Part shown: in pieces, positions 34,137 to 41,100 of the stretch
Layout: each line of letters starts with the position of its first letter
Position numbering within the stretch: position 1 is the stretch's first letter
NCBI GenBank assembly: GCA_905160935.1
Contig: CAJHZI010000269.1
Coordinates: 410,001 to 474,000, forward strand
Reading direction: 5' to 3'
Origin: Enchytraeus crypticus
Taxonomy: Eukaryota; Annelida; Clitellata; Enchytraeida; Enchytraeidae
Length of the DNA stretch: 64,000 nucleotides
Position numbers and translations under genes: made by a program
Notes under the pieces: model-generated
What the model saw: the letters and a program-made list of their open reading frames with translations, nothing else
Database searches by the model: none
What the model was told of the DNA's origin: nothing

Positions 34137-35030
34137 TAAATTTATGATATAGATATATATCTTCTTCTAGTGCACTGCTTAACGGCAGATCCATGGCATT
34201 TAACTCTTCCAACCAATTCTATCCTCAACCTTTATATATGAATTTCCTTTATATATGACCTTCCTTTATATATGAATTTGTCAAATCATCCAAAATCCCA
34301 TATTATAGTGGAATGAAGCTTTTTTCATTCACTATTGATTGTATGCTTGTTGTTTTTCTATCCTCTACCTCTATATTTGTACCTTAATTAGTTTAATCCA
34401 CCTCCTCGTTGACACTTTTATTCTAGAATTAATGATACGTTAACCCTTTTATCCTACCTTCTATTGAATATATTTCGATTAGGTGCGTCATAGGCATACG
34501 GGGTTCGAATGGTTCGAATCCCGTTACTTAGTTGTACTGTAGGACACTATATAAACCTTCGGGGGTATACTGCTTGATGTTACTTGGGGAGAGCTTATCC
34601 CTTATGCTTCTTATGTCGTATTCGGTTAGTTTAGCAACTCAGTTTTAGTTAGGTCGATTCTCTAGGGTTGTCGACTTCATATCTATGACGACGGCTTCTA
34701 TCTGGCAATGTGGGTGAATTCTTATTTGTAATTATTTATCCTTAGAAGCTATATGTTTTAATAAGAGAATAGTAACTAATCATGAATTTATTTTTCAATG
34801 AATTTATTTTGCCAATTTATTTAGCCAATGAATTTATGTTGAGTCATAAATATATATATCTACAGAAATATACATTTACTGTAATAAAAAAATTATTGTT
34901 ATGATAGATGTGTGATATTTTTGTAGAACTGTCATTAGTGAATGGTCAGGAAGTCTACGTAGTTGATCCGACCAGTCCAAACAATCTTCTGTTTCGTCTT
35001 GAGATCACCTCTGCCATGGAGAGTAACTGA
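12839..35030 (+). CDS. UBA3: NEDD8-activating enzyme E1 catalytic subunit, 3' part of gene (five exons)
   Basis: Spliced CDS 12839-13006, 13678-13714, 23692-23773, 27982-28201, 34927-35030; 202 codons plus TGA, all phases matching. UBA3 pairs with NAE1/APP-BP1, adenylates NEDD8, carries it on a cysteine and passes it to UBE2M, driving cullin neddylation. The visible part has the conserved [20 protein letters not shown] segment of the E1 fold, a CxxC zinc half-site (ENCAVC) and the C-terminal ubiquitin-like E2-binding domain (from LLKFNEND to LLFRLEI). The ATP-binding core, first zinc CxxC and catalytic cysteine lie upstream and were not found in 1-12838, so the gene enters the window through an intron. 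The four introns (0.7, 10.0, 4.2 and 6.7 kb) are filled with transposons. Confidence 0.93.
13007..13677 (+). other. UBA3 intron, 671 bp
   Basis: GT-AG intron. Contains a short perfect hairpin (CTTAATTATTCTAA / complement, 13071-13101); otherwise nothing identified. Confidence 0.85.
13678..13714 (+). CDS. UBA3: UBA3 exon b, 37-nt micro-exon
   Basis: Acceptor TTATTACAG; with the G from the previous exon it reads [12 protein letters not shown] and leaves two bases (AG) before donor GTACGC. The sequence continues the conserved IAA.CATEV.KI block of UBA3. Confidence 0.9.
13800..14760 (+). pseudogene. CR1/L2-like LINE 3' fragment
   Basis: Carries the post-RT signature [23 protein letters not shown], then broken frames with C-terminal features ([10 protein letters not shown]-like at about 14485) seen also at 33415-33520 and 62440-62560. 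5' truncated, frameshifted, inside the 10-kb UBA3 intron. Confidence 0.75.
14820..15540 (+). pseudogene. LINE RT C-terminal fragment, second clade
   Basis: Frames read [30 protein letters not shown] and later [17 protein letters not shown]. This is the C-terminal domain of a LINE different from the CR1/L2-like one; relatives lie on the minus strand at 31560-32290 and 53060-54480. Confidence 0.65.
15541..16010 (+). mobile_element. LINE 3' tail with TTA microsatellite
   Basis: CCTGACATCATCCTTGGAAGACGAAACGG then ACGTTAAACC and TTATTATTA (15926-16005). The same tail ends the LINE at 38155 (minus) and 62685 (+), marking the 3' terminus of the CR1/L2-like family. A TC run at 15905-15925 precedes it; 15541-15900 has no ORF. 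Confidence 0.75.
16046..16155 (-). mobile_element. SINE family 1, 3' two-thirds
   Basis: B box GGGTTCGAGTCC with the standard downstream block and GCTTTT end on the minus strand; the A-box part is missing. Confidence 0.8.
16094..16789 (-). CDS. Uncharacterised Ser/Pro/Gln-rich ORF, 231 residues
   Basis: No family recognised. Composition is low-complexity (Ser, Pro, Gln, Arg rich) with segments such as [17 protein letters not shown]. The last 20 residues run into SINE family 1 sequence, so the C-terminus is not original. The middle contains a 45-bp inverted duplication (16409-16502), so part of the reading frame is recent duplicated sequence read in antisense. It follows, on the same strand, two other unrecognised frames (17773-18174, 17441-17738) and the histidine-rich minisatellite; the four may be remains of one gene or retroelement ORF. 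Confidence 0.3.
   Translation of the reverse strand: MNQDPLNREPGSSGSLPPPHSSTHMPLRGAEPQLSSLATARGDSAVRRSTWMFMGRLRQNPIGSLAGLTPQVHLRPDTATSQPPQDGFAQPTADLLSLFHVNRRSSQKINARALIFRLDGRLTWNREPEIQPLGRAQSAPTRSDQQQFGPPLLYQQRPGAAGMRQERMSQLIGGEQFSMISELEMSEMGGESERTSTSPGGEESHLNQPSWTAYSTADQCVRGSSPGLSRH
16409..16502. repeat. Near-perfect inverted duplication, 45-bp arms, 4-nt spacer
   Basis: Arms 16409-16453 and 16458-16502 pair with two mismatches around spacer TCTG. Such close spacing is typical of inverted duplication by template switching. Confidence 0.95.
16915..17440 (-). repeat. 27-bp minisatellite encoding nonapeptide repeats (LGAEDHHEQ type)
   Basis: Around fifteen units of CTGTTCATGATGATCTTCAGCACCGAG on the + strand. 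The unit is a multiple of three, so frames stay open on both strands: minus gives LGAEDHHEQ repeats, plus gives HRAVHDDLQ repeats (16876-17433, 185 codons). The minus frame continues from the non-repetitive ORF at 17441-17738, so minus is the more likely coding strand. One frameshift falls near 17330 and a stop near 17080, so the present copy is probably broken. Confidence 0.75.
17441..17738 (-). CDS. Unrecognised coding-like block leading into the HHEQ repeats
   Basis: Reads [41 protein letters not shown] and a lysine-rich [15 protein letters not shown], then enters the nonapeptide repeats. A possible splice acceptor (TTTTGAGCAG) lies directly before APLFG at 17739. Codon choice and lack of stops for about 100 codons before the repeats look like real protein. 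No family recognised; either a host gene fragment or a retroelement ORF1. Confidence 0.4.
17773..18174 (-). CDS. Unrecognised ORF with two 26-residue tandem repeats
   Basis: 133 codons. Residues of the type [19 protein letters not shown] are repeated twice with a 78-bp period at DNA level (from 17886 and 17964). The N-terminus reads [17 protein letters not shown]. It lies between the end of the LINE at 18380 and the 17441-17738 block on the same strand, in a different frame from the latter. Function unknown. Confidence 0.35.
   Translation of the reverse strand: MTELTDTIEAEQALINPKIFNTKSGLPFPGPKAPSGSSNPAPIHVTSASGSEGLQVVGDSSRVMEGLRKAQKEESGSEGLQAVWDSSRVMEGLRKALNEEDAESRKKLHLVVQSVDTVKFEDRTFQKVGRYGR
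18380..21010 (-). pseudogene. Longest copy of the R2-annotated-type LINE
   Basis: In minus-strand order: pre-RT region (20454-20882, [10 protein letters not shown] and long linker); RT start with [55 protein letters not shown] (20457-19939); motif B EGVQQGD as a frameshifted piece near 19920; [12 protein letters not shown] (19548-19354); [18 protein letters not shown] (19291-19001); a zinc-knuckle-like and endonuclease-like C-terminus [42 protein letters not shown] (18957-18679); final [17 protein letters not shown] (about 18500). Broken by frameshifts and by a 57-bp inverted duplication at 19086-19204. No active copy. Confidence 0.85.
19086..19204. repeat. Perfect inverted duplication, 57-bp arms, 5-nt spacer
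   Basis: Arms 19086-19142 and 19148-19204 are exactly complementary around ACAGC. It lies within the LINE coding sequence, so it arose after insertion or in the source copy. Perfect arms imply a recent origin. Confidence 0.98.
21030..21660 (-). pseudogene. CR1/L2-like LINE endonuclease N-terminus
   Basis: Frame 21262-21561 reads [29 protein letters not shown] and GGGVALL, the N-terminal part of an AP-endonuclease domain, preceded by [16 protein letters not shown]. Continues in other frames to about 21030. A sister copy is on the + strand at 28690-29550. Confidence 0.8.
21661..22225. other. AT-rich, no gene seen
   Basis: About 75 % A+T. Nothing recognisable until the SINE at 22226. Confidence 0.5.
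22226..22370 (+). mobile_element. SINE family 1 copy
   Basis: GATGCCGGTAAGACATTCGA (A-box side), B box GGGTTCAAATCC, CTGACATTGCTTTCGAGTGAGG tail. About 20 bp longer than usual between the boxes. Confidence 0.85.
22823..22860. repeat. 18-bp perfect hairpin
   Basis: ATAGTAGATCATCTATTA, spacer GT, exact complement. Confidence 0.95.
22864..23160 (+). repeat. Interspersed repeat family 4 (split by a SINE)
   Basis: ATAACTGCACATTTCGTAAGAGGCGATTAAGCA, then a SINE (22908-23014), then GAGGAAGACAAAGGGAAACC.CCTCAGA..C..TTTT. and GAGTGATTAAC..TTTATGGAG. Other copies: 35295-35690, 42832-43138, 63060-63365. The end (TGTACCATGGACCTGCCAC) resembles the tail of the RTE-like LINE. Confidence 0.6.
22908..23014 (-). 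mobile_element. SINE family 1 inserted in repeat family 4
   Basis: Minus-strand copy missing its A box; flanked by GAACTG on both sides, a possible short target duplication. Confidence 0.8.
23217..23443. other. Repeat-derived spacer
   Basis: Contains a 12-bp perfect hairpin (CCTTTGATCAAC, 23221-23246) and a second TACCTTGGACCTGCCAC tail near 23355. Confidence 0.4.
23444..23575 (+). mobile_element. SINE family 1, full-length reference copy
   Basis: Head GGAGCCAGTGGCGAAGTCGG (A box TGGCGAAGTCGG), B box GGGTTCAAATCC, tRNA acceptor-like GAGCC/GGCTC pairing, then the LINE-like body and TAGCTTTACCAGCTTTTT end. Lies 120 bp before a UBA3 exon. Confidence 0.92.
23692..23773 (+). CDS. UBA3: UBA3 exon c
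   Basis: Acceptor ATCCATAG; completes AG|C serine and reads [27 protein letters not shown] before donor GTTACT. It aligns with the LNNYL.F.D.DG.YT.TFEA block of UBA3, so it fills the gap between exons b and d. Phase 2 in, phase 0 out. Confidence 0.9.
24110..27735 (+). pseudogene. RTE-like LINE, nearly full length, interrupted
   Basis: AP-endonuclease pieces: [13 protein letters not shown] (24185), [32 protein letters not shown] (24327-24599), [10 protein letters not shown] (24720). RT pieces: [23 protein letters not shown] (25540-25615), [16 protein letters not shown] (25710), then after the nested insertion [20 protein letters not shown] (motif C, FADD, 26930) and a C-terminus with [21 protein letters not shown] and [13 protein letters not shown]. 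Ends in a GATGAT microsatellite at 27716-27732. Many frameshifts and stops; inactive. Sits in the UBA3 intron in sense. Confidence 0.85.
25922..26738 (-). mobile_element. RTE-type LINE (FADDQ family) nested in another LINE
   Basis: Minus strand: [24 protein letters not shown] (RT motif C and following), [40 protein letters not shown], ending with the family tail CCATGGACCTGCCAGTAGGCAGTGCACTAAGAG. It is flanked by a 10-bp direct repeat AACAGGAGGT (25912-25921 and 26739-26748). Removing it restores the host LINE frame across the site ([14 protein letters not shown]). Confidence 0.93.
27736..27981 (+). other. UBA3 intron remainder
   Basis: AT-rich, no feature identified except the acceptor region before 27982. 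Confidence 0.5.
27982..28201 (+). CDS. UBA3: UBA3 exon d (zinc half-site and start of E2-binding domain)
   Basis: Acceptor TTGAAAG; phase 0. Reads [19 protein letters not shown] then [37 protein letters not shown], leaving G before donor GTTAGA. ENCxxC provides the second pair of zinc ligands; the rest is the ubiquitin-like domain that recruits UBE2M. Confidence 0.94.
28202..28685. other. UBA3 intron, no element recognised
   Basis: AT-rich with short TATATA and TTGCCTTTA repeats. Confidence 0.5.
28690..29005 (+). pseudogene. CR1/L2-like LINE endonuclease fragment, part 1
   Basis: Shifted frames read [58 protein letters not shown], matching the minus copy at 21262-21660. The domain resumes at 29292 after the intervening SINE and microsatellite. 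Confidence 0.8.
29079..29214 (-). mobile_element. SINE family 1, full length, inside the LINE
   Basis: Minus strand: GGAGCCAGTGGCGAAGTCGG, B box GGGTTCAAATCC, standard body, GCTTTTT end. Just upstream (29028-29075) is the block shared with 7618-7650, perhaps part of another insertion. Confidence 0.9.
29227..29291. repeat. AT dinucleotide microsatellite
   Basis: Uninterrupted TA/AT run adjoining the SINE. Confidence 0.95.
29292..29550 (+). pseudogene. CR1/L2-like LINE endonuclease fragment, part 2
   Basis: Reads [24 protein letters not shown] then [26 protein letters not shown] and GD..IHVD are AP-endonuclease motifs. Two frames are needed. Continues part 1 with about 290 bp of inserted sequence between. 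Confidence 0.8.
29551..29925. other. No gene seen
   Basis: Contains a weak 60-bp direct repeat (GTGCTTACTGTTTATAAACACTTAATTT type, 29600-29680). Confidence 0.4.
29930..30215. other. GC-rich island in AT-rich DNA
   Basis: CAGCGCGTCAT, GCAGCAGC and CCGCC clusters with several CpGs, and a tandem palindromic unit GGCTAGCAGCTGCTAGGCTA at 30145-30195. No ORF or known element. Could be an island-like regulatory segment or an unrecognised SINE. Confidence 0.45.
30427..30488. repeat. Inverted AT microsatellite pair
   Basis: CTATTGTTATATATA...TATAACAATAGA occurs twice in succession, each arm of a palindrome. Confidence 0.9.
30494..30899. repeat. 127-bp inverted duplication of LINE RT sequence around AT repeats
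   Basis: Arms 30494-30620 and 30773-30899 are complementary with a single mismatch. The right arm on + encodes [26 protein letters not shown] motif A of the CR1/L2-like LINE; a third, direct copy is at 32370-32500. The 152-nt spacer is nearly all TA/TG dinucleotides. Confidence 0.93.
30958..31007. repeat. AT microsatellite
   Basis: About 25 uninterrupted units. Confidence 0.95.
31120..31345 (+). pseudogene. CR1/L2-like LINE RT fingers fragment
   Basis: Shifted frames read [39 protein letters not shown], the RT region that normally precedes motif A. Motif A instead lies upstream at 30785, so the order is rearranged. Confidence 0.75.
31560..32290 (-). pseudogene. LINE RT C-terminal fragment, second clade
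   Basis: Minus frames read [32 protein letters not shown] then [11 protein letters not shown]-like and [20 protein letters not shown] is the post-RT motif shared by many LINEs. Related to 14820-15540. Confidence 0.65.
32340..33700 (+). pseudogene. CR1/L2-like LINE 3' half
   Basis: Contains RT motif A ([14 protein letters not shown], 32400), HFYADD-like motif C around 32735 (frameshifted, YADDAQI region), [23 protein letters not shown] (32835), [15 protein letters not shown] and a C-terminus [21 protein letters not shown] (33400-33516). Ends with an ATTG tetranucleotide run at 33672-33700, a different tail from the TTA-tailed copies. The final C-terminal block is open for 144 codons. Confidence 0.85.
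33905..34330. mobile_element. Mosaic of SINE head and RTE-like LINE tails
   Basis: 33910-33940: inverted SINE family 1 head (CGCCACTGGCTCCAG). 33945-33985 (+): ATACCATGGACCTGCCAGTAGGC tail. 34017-34060 and 34170-34200 (minus): the same tail inverted. AT microsatellites at 33987-34013 and 34092-34132 separate them. Confidence 0.7.
34331..34926 (+). other. Last UBA3 intron, distal part
   Basis: A possible B-box-like GGTTCGAATCCCG at 34509 hints at a decayed tRNA-derived SINE. Otherwise nothing recognised. Confidence 0.4.
34927..35030 (+). CDS. UBA3: UBA3 terminal exon
   Basis: Acceptor TTTTTGTAG; completes G|AA (E) and reads [28 protein letters not shown] and stops at TGA 35028-35030. It aligns with the final ELGLVDGQEL...VLFKL strand of the UBA3 ubiquitin-like domain. 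Confidence 0.93.
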
Positions 35031-35129
35031 TAATAACATCTGATGGAACTTAATAATAGAGACATCTACTGGGACTAGATAGCTTCAACCAATAACGCGG
35101 TTGGATAGTATCCAAAATAAGTGTGTTTG

Positions 35130-35135
35130 AATAAA
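35130..35135 (+). terminator. UBA3 poly(A) signal candidate
   Basis: AATAAA 100 bp after the stop codon; a second at 35218-35223. Confidence 0.6.
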
Positions 35136-35294
35136 ATATATGGGTAGTGAACTGAAGGAGTCGGATGCTTGAAACCAGTATTTAGTCGAGCTGTCAGATC
35201 TGTAATGGATGGTCTTTAATAAATAGACCATCTGTAATAGATGGTCTTTAATTGAGCTCTTGTTAGAATGTAATAGCATTCTAGCAAGAGTGTA

Positions 35295-35690
35295 TTGCCC
35301 CGTGTTGAGCCCAGGTGTGGTTGGGACCACTACAGAATAGGGCAAGCTGAAACAAGCTACCGCGTGTATTTAAAGAGGCGACTAAAGCAGGAGCTCAGGA
35401 AGGCAGAGGGGACCCACCTGACCGTGAAATTTTTCCCCAGGATTAGGCAGTTAATCCATTATAAAACTGAGGAAGGCAACGGGAAGCCTCATACACCATA
35501 TTAGTTTCCCAAGCTTTAGGCAACATTAAGGTGTGGATAAGGCATAGCCATTTGTGAAGTGATTAGCTGTGCTCTTCGATTGTGTGCTCTTTATGGAACG
35601 TGAAAGCAGCATGTGAGTAGGACTTTGTACTTTGGGCCTCTCGCTTGGCAGAACACGAGAGAGAGAGAGAGAATGCTATTAGTCTGTTAA
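35295..35690 (+). repeat. Interspersed repeat family 4
   Basis: Carries AAGAGGCGACTAAAGCA, GGAAGGCAACGGGAAGCC, AAGGTGTGGATAAGGCATAG, GAACGTGAAAGCAGCATGTG, then a tail related to the RTE-like LINE and an AG run (35660-35675). Same layout as 63060-63365. Confidence 0.7.
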
Positions 35691-36310
35691 AACAGAAAAA
35701 TCATTTTACATTATCAACAAGTATTCTAATTAAAATTCTAGTTGCACAAATGCACATGGTTCTAGGTGTGCCGGCTGTAATTTAATCTACATGTACTCAT
35801 AATAATAATAATCATTATCATCTTCCCTTTAATTCCAGTACAGAATACAGCATATAAACCAAATAAAAATAGAAGGTAATAAACAAAAGAAAAATGAAAT
35901 TACAATTTGCCACGAAAACTACATTAACTGCATAAGCTTAGACATTTAGCGTCAGATGCAAAATGTTTGAGAAGACAGCCTTTCAGAAAAGCATCAGATG
36001 CTAAATGTAACAAGTAAATGACAAACTATGACAAAATAGGCAAGGATTGAATAACCTTTCGCTGTGACCTTTGGCTTTAAATAGCGACAATTTTAGTTAC
36101 CTATGAATTTTGTTATTTAGCGTATGCTACCATATAGCCGGGACACCAGGTCGCGTTCGGCTGGCAAAACTAATCTACAGGTTATTTTTAGATTTTTTCA
36201 GCCTCAGCTGGGAGTAGATAAGTTTCTTATTTAGTTAATGCGAAATATTCTCTAACTATTTAATTAGCACATTATAATATTGGCACATAATTAGCACATA
36301 ATAGTACTGC
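35691..36310. other. Intergenic, no gene seen
   Basis: AT-rich; a weak duplicate of GCATCAGATGCTAAATGTA near 35950-36010. Confidence 0.4.
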
Positions 36311-36324
36311 TATTGTTTAATATG

Positions 36325-36545
36325 TATGCAGAAGCAATGACGAAGGAGGTCATAGAAGACTTTGAAGAAGGAACAACAGTAGGGATAAATAGTTAGTTGC
36401 AAGATGGAGATTTGCAGGTGAATAAGGCAAGGAGCGGGAAGTGAGAATGGGCAGCAGAAGATAATGTATAGTCCGAATGATATGGCATGAAGGTTATGGT
36501 ATATGGTATGAAATGTTATGGTATATGGTATGAAATATGGTATGA
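36325..36545 (+). pseudogene. Decayed RTE-like (FADDQ) LINE piece
   Basis: Nucleotide similarity to 59165-59330: AGCAATGA.GAAGGAGGTCATAGAAGA, TTGCAAGATGGAGATTTGCAG, GCAGCAGAAGATAATG, GAATGATATGGCATGAAG. No frame remains. Confidence 0.55.
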
Positions 36546-36555
36546 AGGTTAACAC

Positions 36556-36660
36556 CAAAAGCTAATGTTAACGTCAGTTTCCTCACTCAAAGCGATGTTA
36601 GTGACGGACGAGCTCAGGATTTGAACCCCGCAACTGATCCGTGGTTAAATTTCTTAATTC
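36556..36660 (-). mobile_element. SINE family 1, 3' part
   Basis: Minus-strand B box GGGTTCAAATCC and body; A box decayed. Confidence 0.8.
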
Positions 36661-37080
36661 ACCTAGGGAACTATCTTTTAAAATTTCATGACGTTACCCC
36701 TACGCTATTAAGACATTCAAACGTGTTTAATTCAAAAGTCTATCGTGCTGATATCGCGAATCACAAGGGTTCGTTCTGCAGGAGAATAGGTTATCCACAT
36801 GTATATTAACTCTAAATTAATATATAGGCCTACATATATAACTCAAGACCATTCAATATATTCTTCATTCTATTACAAATATACCAACATACATACATTA
36901 AGTTACTTTCTCAACTTAGGCCTAGACCCCTTAACATTTCGCACGAACCGAAATTCAGTAGGCCATATGCCAATTTCAGGATATTAAAATGTAACTGTTA
37001 TACCCAATTGTGTTATAATGTACATATACATGTATATTTTAATGCGAATGACATTAAAATTAAGATGGGAATCGACCCGA
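36661..37080. other. No feature identified
   Basis: AT-rich intergenic DNA. Confidence 0.4.
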
Positions 37081-37094
37081 AAAGAACCCAAAAA

Positions 37095-37215
37095 TCTGGA
37101 AGTTTGGCCGAACTCGAATCCAGACTCTGGCCGAATCCGAACCGATCTCGAACCCAGACTCTGGCCGAACCGGAACTCGAACCCAGACTCTGGCTGAACC
37201 CTGACTTGGTCCGAA
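37095..37215. repeat. Degenerate 27-33-bp tandem repeat
   Basis: CGAACCCAGACTCTGGCCGAA recurs four times with variable spacing, in contrast to the AT-rich surroundings. 37270-37740 that follows has no feature. Confidence 0.75.
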
Positions 37216-37739
37216 CCGAAGATCCTCTTTCCTTCGCCAGCCTCAGGAGAAAGGAACACTTTTCTTTTAAGCTATTTTTCAAAGGCTGCATTAAAATATT
37301 ATGGAGAATGTTTGATATTATGTAACGATAGTAAGAACAATACAGATACATATAACAGTTTTTCGTTTACAAGTCTTACAGTATCTAACAGCATAATTAT
37401 ATTCAGGTAAGGCTGGCTCCAATACAACTTTAAAATTAACAACAGCGTTACAAAAATCACAGGTACAGCAGATACTTATCCGGTACGACTAAATTTCAGA
37501 TTATAAAAGATGACATAAAAAGCAATGTTAGTTTTTCTTCTTAGCGTAAGTAAAGCAAAATGGCTCATACATACCTAGCTATAGTATACACAAAAATAAA
37601 TAATTCGAACGCTTTAAGTTAATCGTAGTGAGTGGCGCGGAGGAAAAATATTTTCTCCGTCTCCATACCGTTCCTAAAAAGGCATCCGTTATTACCGCCT
37701 TCACCGCGATCAAAGTTAAATTTTGAAGCCATTTCTTAC

Positions 37740-37898
37740 GGAGTCCCATAAATACGTTAAAATATCTCCATAAAATTTGAAGAGCGAATGGTCAAATTCC
37801 TCCTTTATATAGGCGACTAAACTTTTAAGGCGATATATCGAAAATGGAATGCACTGTCGCAATTTTTCTAGGGGGTTATTTTTTTGATGCGCAGCCTG

Positions 37899-37905
<7 letters not shown>
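37740..37905 (+). mobile_element. mariner 3'-end remnant
   Basis: TTTTAAGGCGA...AAAATG, then AATTTTTCTAGGGGGTTATTTTTTTGATGCGCAGCC and TATATA matches the right end of the mariner at 46200-46285. Confidence 0.65.
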
Positions 37906-37957
<52 letters not shown>

Positions 37958-38044
37958 ACACATGTATATATATATATGTATACACAGTATATATATATAT
38001 ATACATGTATATATATATATATACATGTATATATATATATACAC

Positions 38045-38080
<36 letters not shown>

Positions 38081-38093
38081 GTCTATATATACA

Positions 38094-38142
<49 letters not shown>

Positions 38143-38143
38143 C
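37898..38143. repeat. Long AT/TACATG microsatellite
   Basis: TA runs broken by ATACATG and ACACATG units. Long ORFs here are artefacts of the repeat. Confidence 0.95.
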
Positions 38144-38154
38144 AATTTATATAT

Positions 38155-41100
38155 AATAATAAAGGTTTAACGTCCGTTTCCTCATACAAGGATGATGTCA
38201 GGGACGTCCTCCATCACATGTCACTACAAATCGATTCACCCCAAACGATCTGAAAAAGCACGTGCTGAAGAGAAGAAGAAGGTCCTAAACAATGCCGGTC
38301 GGGTGATCAAGAAAACAGTCGGGCAAGATGAAAATATCTATGGCGGAAAGAGATGTGTTTTCAACCTACAACGGAAAGTGGAAGTAGTAGAACATGAGCG
38401 AAGATCAGGAGGCAGAGAGTTCCAAGCAGTAGGAGCGGAGAAAGAAAATGAAAGTCTACCTAACGAAGTGAGAATATTAGGAATTTTGAGCAGTTTGGCG
38501 TCGTAAGAACGAAGCTTACGAGAAGGTTGATATTGAATTAGGAGATCAGAGAGGTAAGAAGGTTTACCAAAGAGAAGTGCTTTGAAAGTTAACAGAGCAA
38601 TTTTCTACTTAATTCTTTGAACCACAGGAAGCCAATGAAGATTATTAAGCAAGGAACTAGAGGTGGCCTGAAGCCTTGAGGATCGACAGACAACGCGTGC
38701 TAGAGAATTCTGAACGTGCTGCAAACGCGTGAGAGAAGAAGAAGGTAAACCATATAGCAATGAATTGCAGTAGTCATGTTTAGAATGAACTACTGAGTTA
38801 GCAAGAAGTATGGATGAATTTTTATTAACGGATCTGGAAGAAAGATGAACGACAGACAGATGAGATATGAGATCTAAAGTCTAGATTTTCATCAAATATG
38901 ACACCAAGATTTTTAGCCTTCGGAGTACGAGAGAGAGAGAGCAAGATTTTGAAAATAGATGGAAGAATTGGCAATTTTGGTTCTTTGCTGGGGAGTGCCG
39001 ATTAAAAGATATTCGGTTTTAGAAAGGTTGCGAGAGAGACGATTTCCGCAAAACCATGAATAAAATTTGTCAAGAACAGATGAAAGGTGTTGCAAATTCA
39101 AGTCAGAATCTGAGCTAGAAAATGAGATGTACGGCTAAGTATTATCAGCATAGAAGTGAAATTTTATTGAAGCATTGTCTTAAACATAACTGAGTGGGGT
39201 AGTGTAGAGGGTAAAAGTTAAGGTCCAAGTACAGATCCTTGGGGCACACCACGAAGAAGAGGTAGTTCAGGGGAGCGTTCATTGTCTATAATAAGAGATT
39301 GAGTGCGATCAGAAAGATAGGGGGAAATCAGAGAGAGAAAGCTGAGTCGGAGATACCAAAGCACGTTTCAAGTCTACTGGTGAGAATGTTATGATCGATG
39401 GTGTCGAAGGCAGCCGAAAGATCAAGTACTACAAGGGCGGATACCTTATGAGAGTTTAAGGCTAAGCAAAGGTCTCTATGAATGCTGAGTAAGGCAGTTT
39501 CAGTGGAGTGAAGCTTTCTATATGCAGATTGGAAACAAGATAGAGAAGGAAAAGATTGAGAAGGAAAAGCTGGTGCATAAGCGAGTTTAGATTATTTTTT
39601 TCAAGATTTTGGAAATGAAATTTAAGTTGGAAATGGGACGATAGCTAGAAAGATCATCTTTAGGAAGTGATTGTTTTTTTAAACAGAGGATAAACAACAG
39701 CAGTTTTAAAAGTAGATGGAAAAATTCTTTCAGAAAGAGAAAGATTAACTAAATGGGTAATTGGAGGAAGGAGGGCATCAATGCAAGCTTCAATAAGTTT
39801 GGTTGGAATGGCATCTAGCAATTTCAACGAAATGGAAGTCTCAAATAGGGGATTGACTGGTAGTGTAGGACAGAGAGAATTTGAGACAGTCTATTTGTAT
39901 CCCGACCCTGGTTAAATTAGGATTCATATGAGGATGATGATGGTTGGAATGGCATCTAGCGAGCAAGATGAGTCGGTAGAGCAGAGTATTAGATGACGGA
40001 TTTCTTCAGGAGAAGCAGGTTTAAAATTTGACATCAGAGGAGGATTTGGCATAGACGGATGTGAAGTAGTATCAGAACAGGGAGGTATAGAAGAACAGAG
40101 TCTGGAAATTTTGTCATCAAAGAAATTAAGAAAATTGCTAGCAAGAGTAGGAGAATTGTCATTTGGAAGTGACTTATGAATAGTGCGACCGAGCAGTGAA
40201 TCAAGGGTTCCCCTAAATTTTTTGGGGCAGTTTTGATTCTGCAAGATCTTAAAGTAAGAAATCTTTTGGCGGAGGAGATCATATGATCAACTAACTTACG
40301 TTGTTTAACGTAGTTAGCCTTGATCGTGGGGTTTTGCATTTCAGGAGGATTTTTCTTATCTCTCCTATATTTAGATTCTAGTTTGGAACGTAAGGATTTT
40401 TGTACGAGGATTTCATCAGAAATAAAGGGTTTCCTCGGATTGGAGCGACAAGAAATAGTTAAGAGAGGAGCGTGCTTGTCTAATAAAGACGAAAGCACCG
40501 AGTGAAATTGTTGTGTAAAATTAGAAACAGTTGAAGTTGGATTGGAATATAATGAAGAAGCCATATATCATCAGAAAATGAAGAAATATTGATGGAGGAG
40601 AGTTTACGATAGCTTTTAATAGTTCTAGAAGAAAAGGAGTTAATGACCGCAGGCAATTTGCAGAAAATTGCACTGTGATCAGACAATGACAACTCTGAGA
40701 CTCCGAAGTCAATCAACTTAGTCATGTCAAGGGTAATACTTAGTCAGATCAAGAATGTGACCAGAAGTATGGGTAGGAGAAGAAATATGATGCTTTAGGC
40801 TAAAAGAATCAAGTGTGAAGAATAGTGATCAGTATGTGAGTCAATATTTATCTTAAAATCACCCATAATTATCAGATTAGACGGTAAAGAGGCAATATCC
40901 TCAAGAAGTGAAAAGTCAGAAAGGAAGTCAGACTTGGACAAGGTAGGAGGTACATATACAGTTAAAAAGAGGTATGATTTAGAAGCACAAGTAAGCCTAA
41001 GCAACATGTGCTCAAAAGATGGAAAGGATATGCTTTTAAGGAAGGAAGCAGAAAAAGAGGACTTAAAAATAGCAGCAATGCCAAAGCCACGACCAGATGA

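Noticed and set aside
34490-34540. tRNA or SINE at the GGTTCGAATCCCG word
   Set aside because: Only a B-box-like word, no A box and no second copy; mentioned only as a hint.
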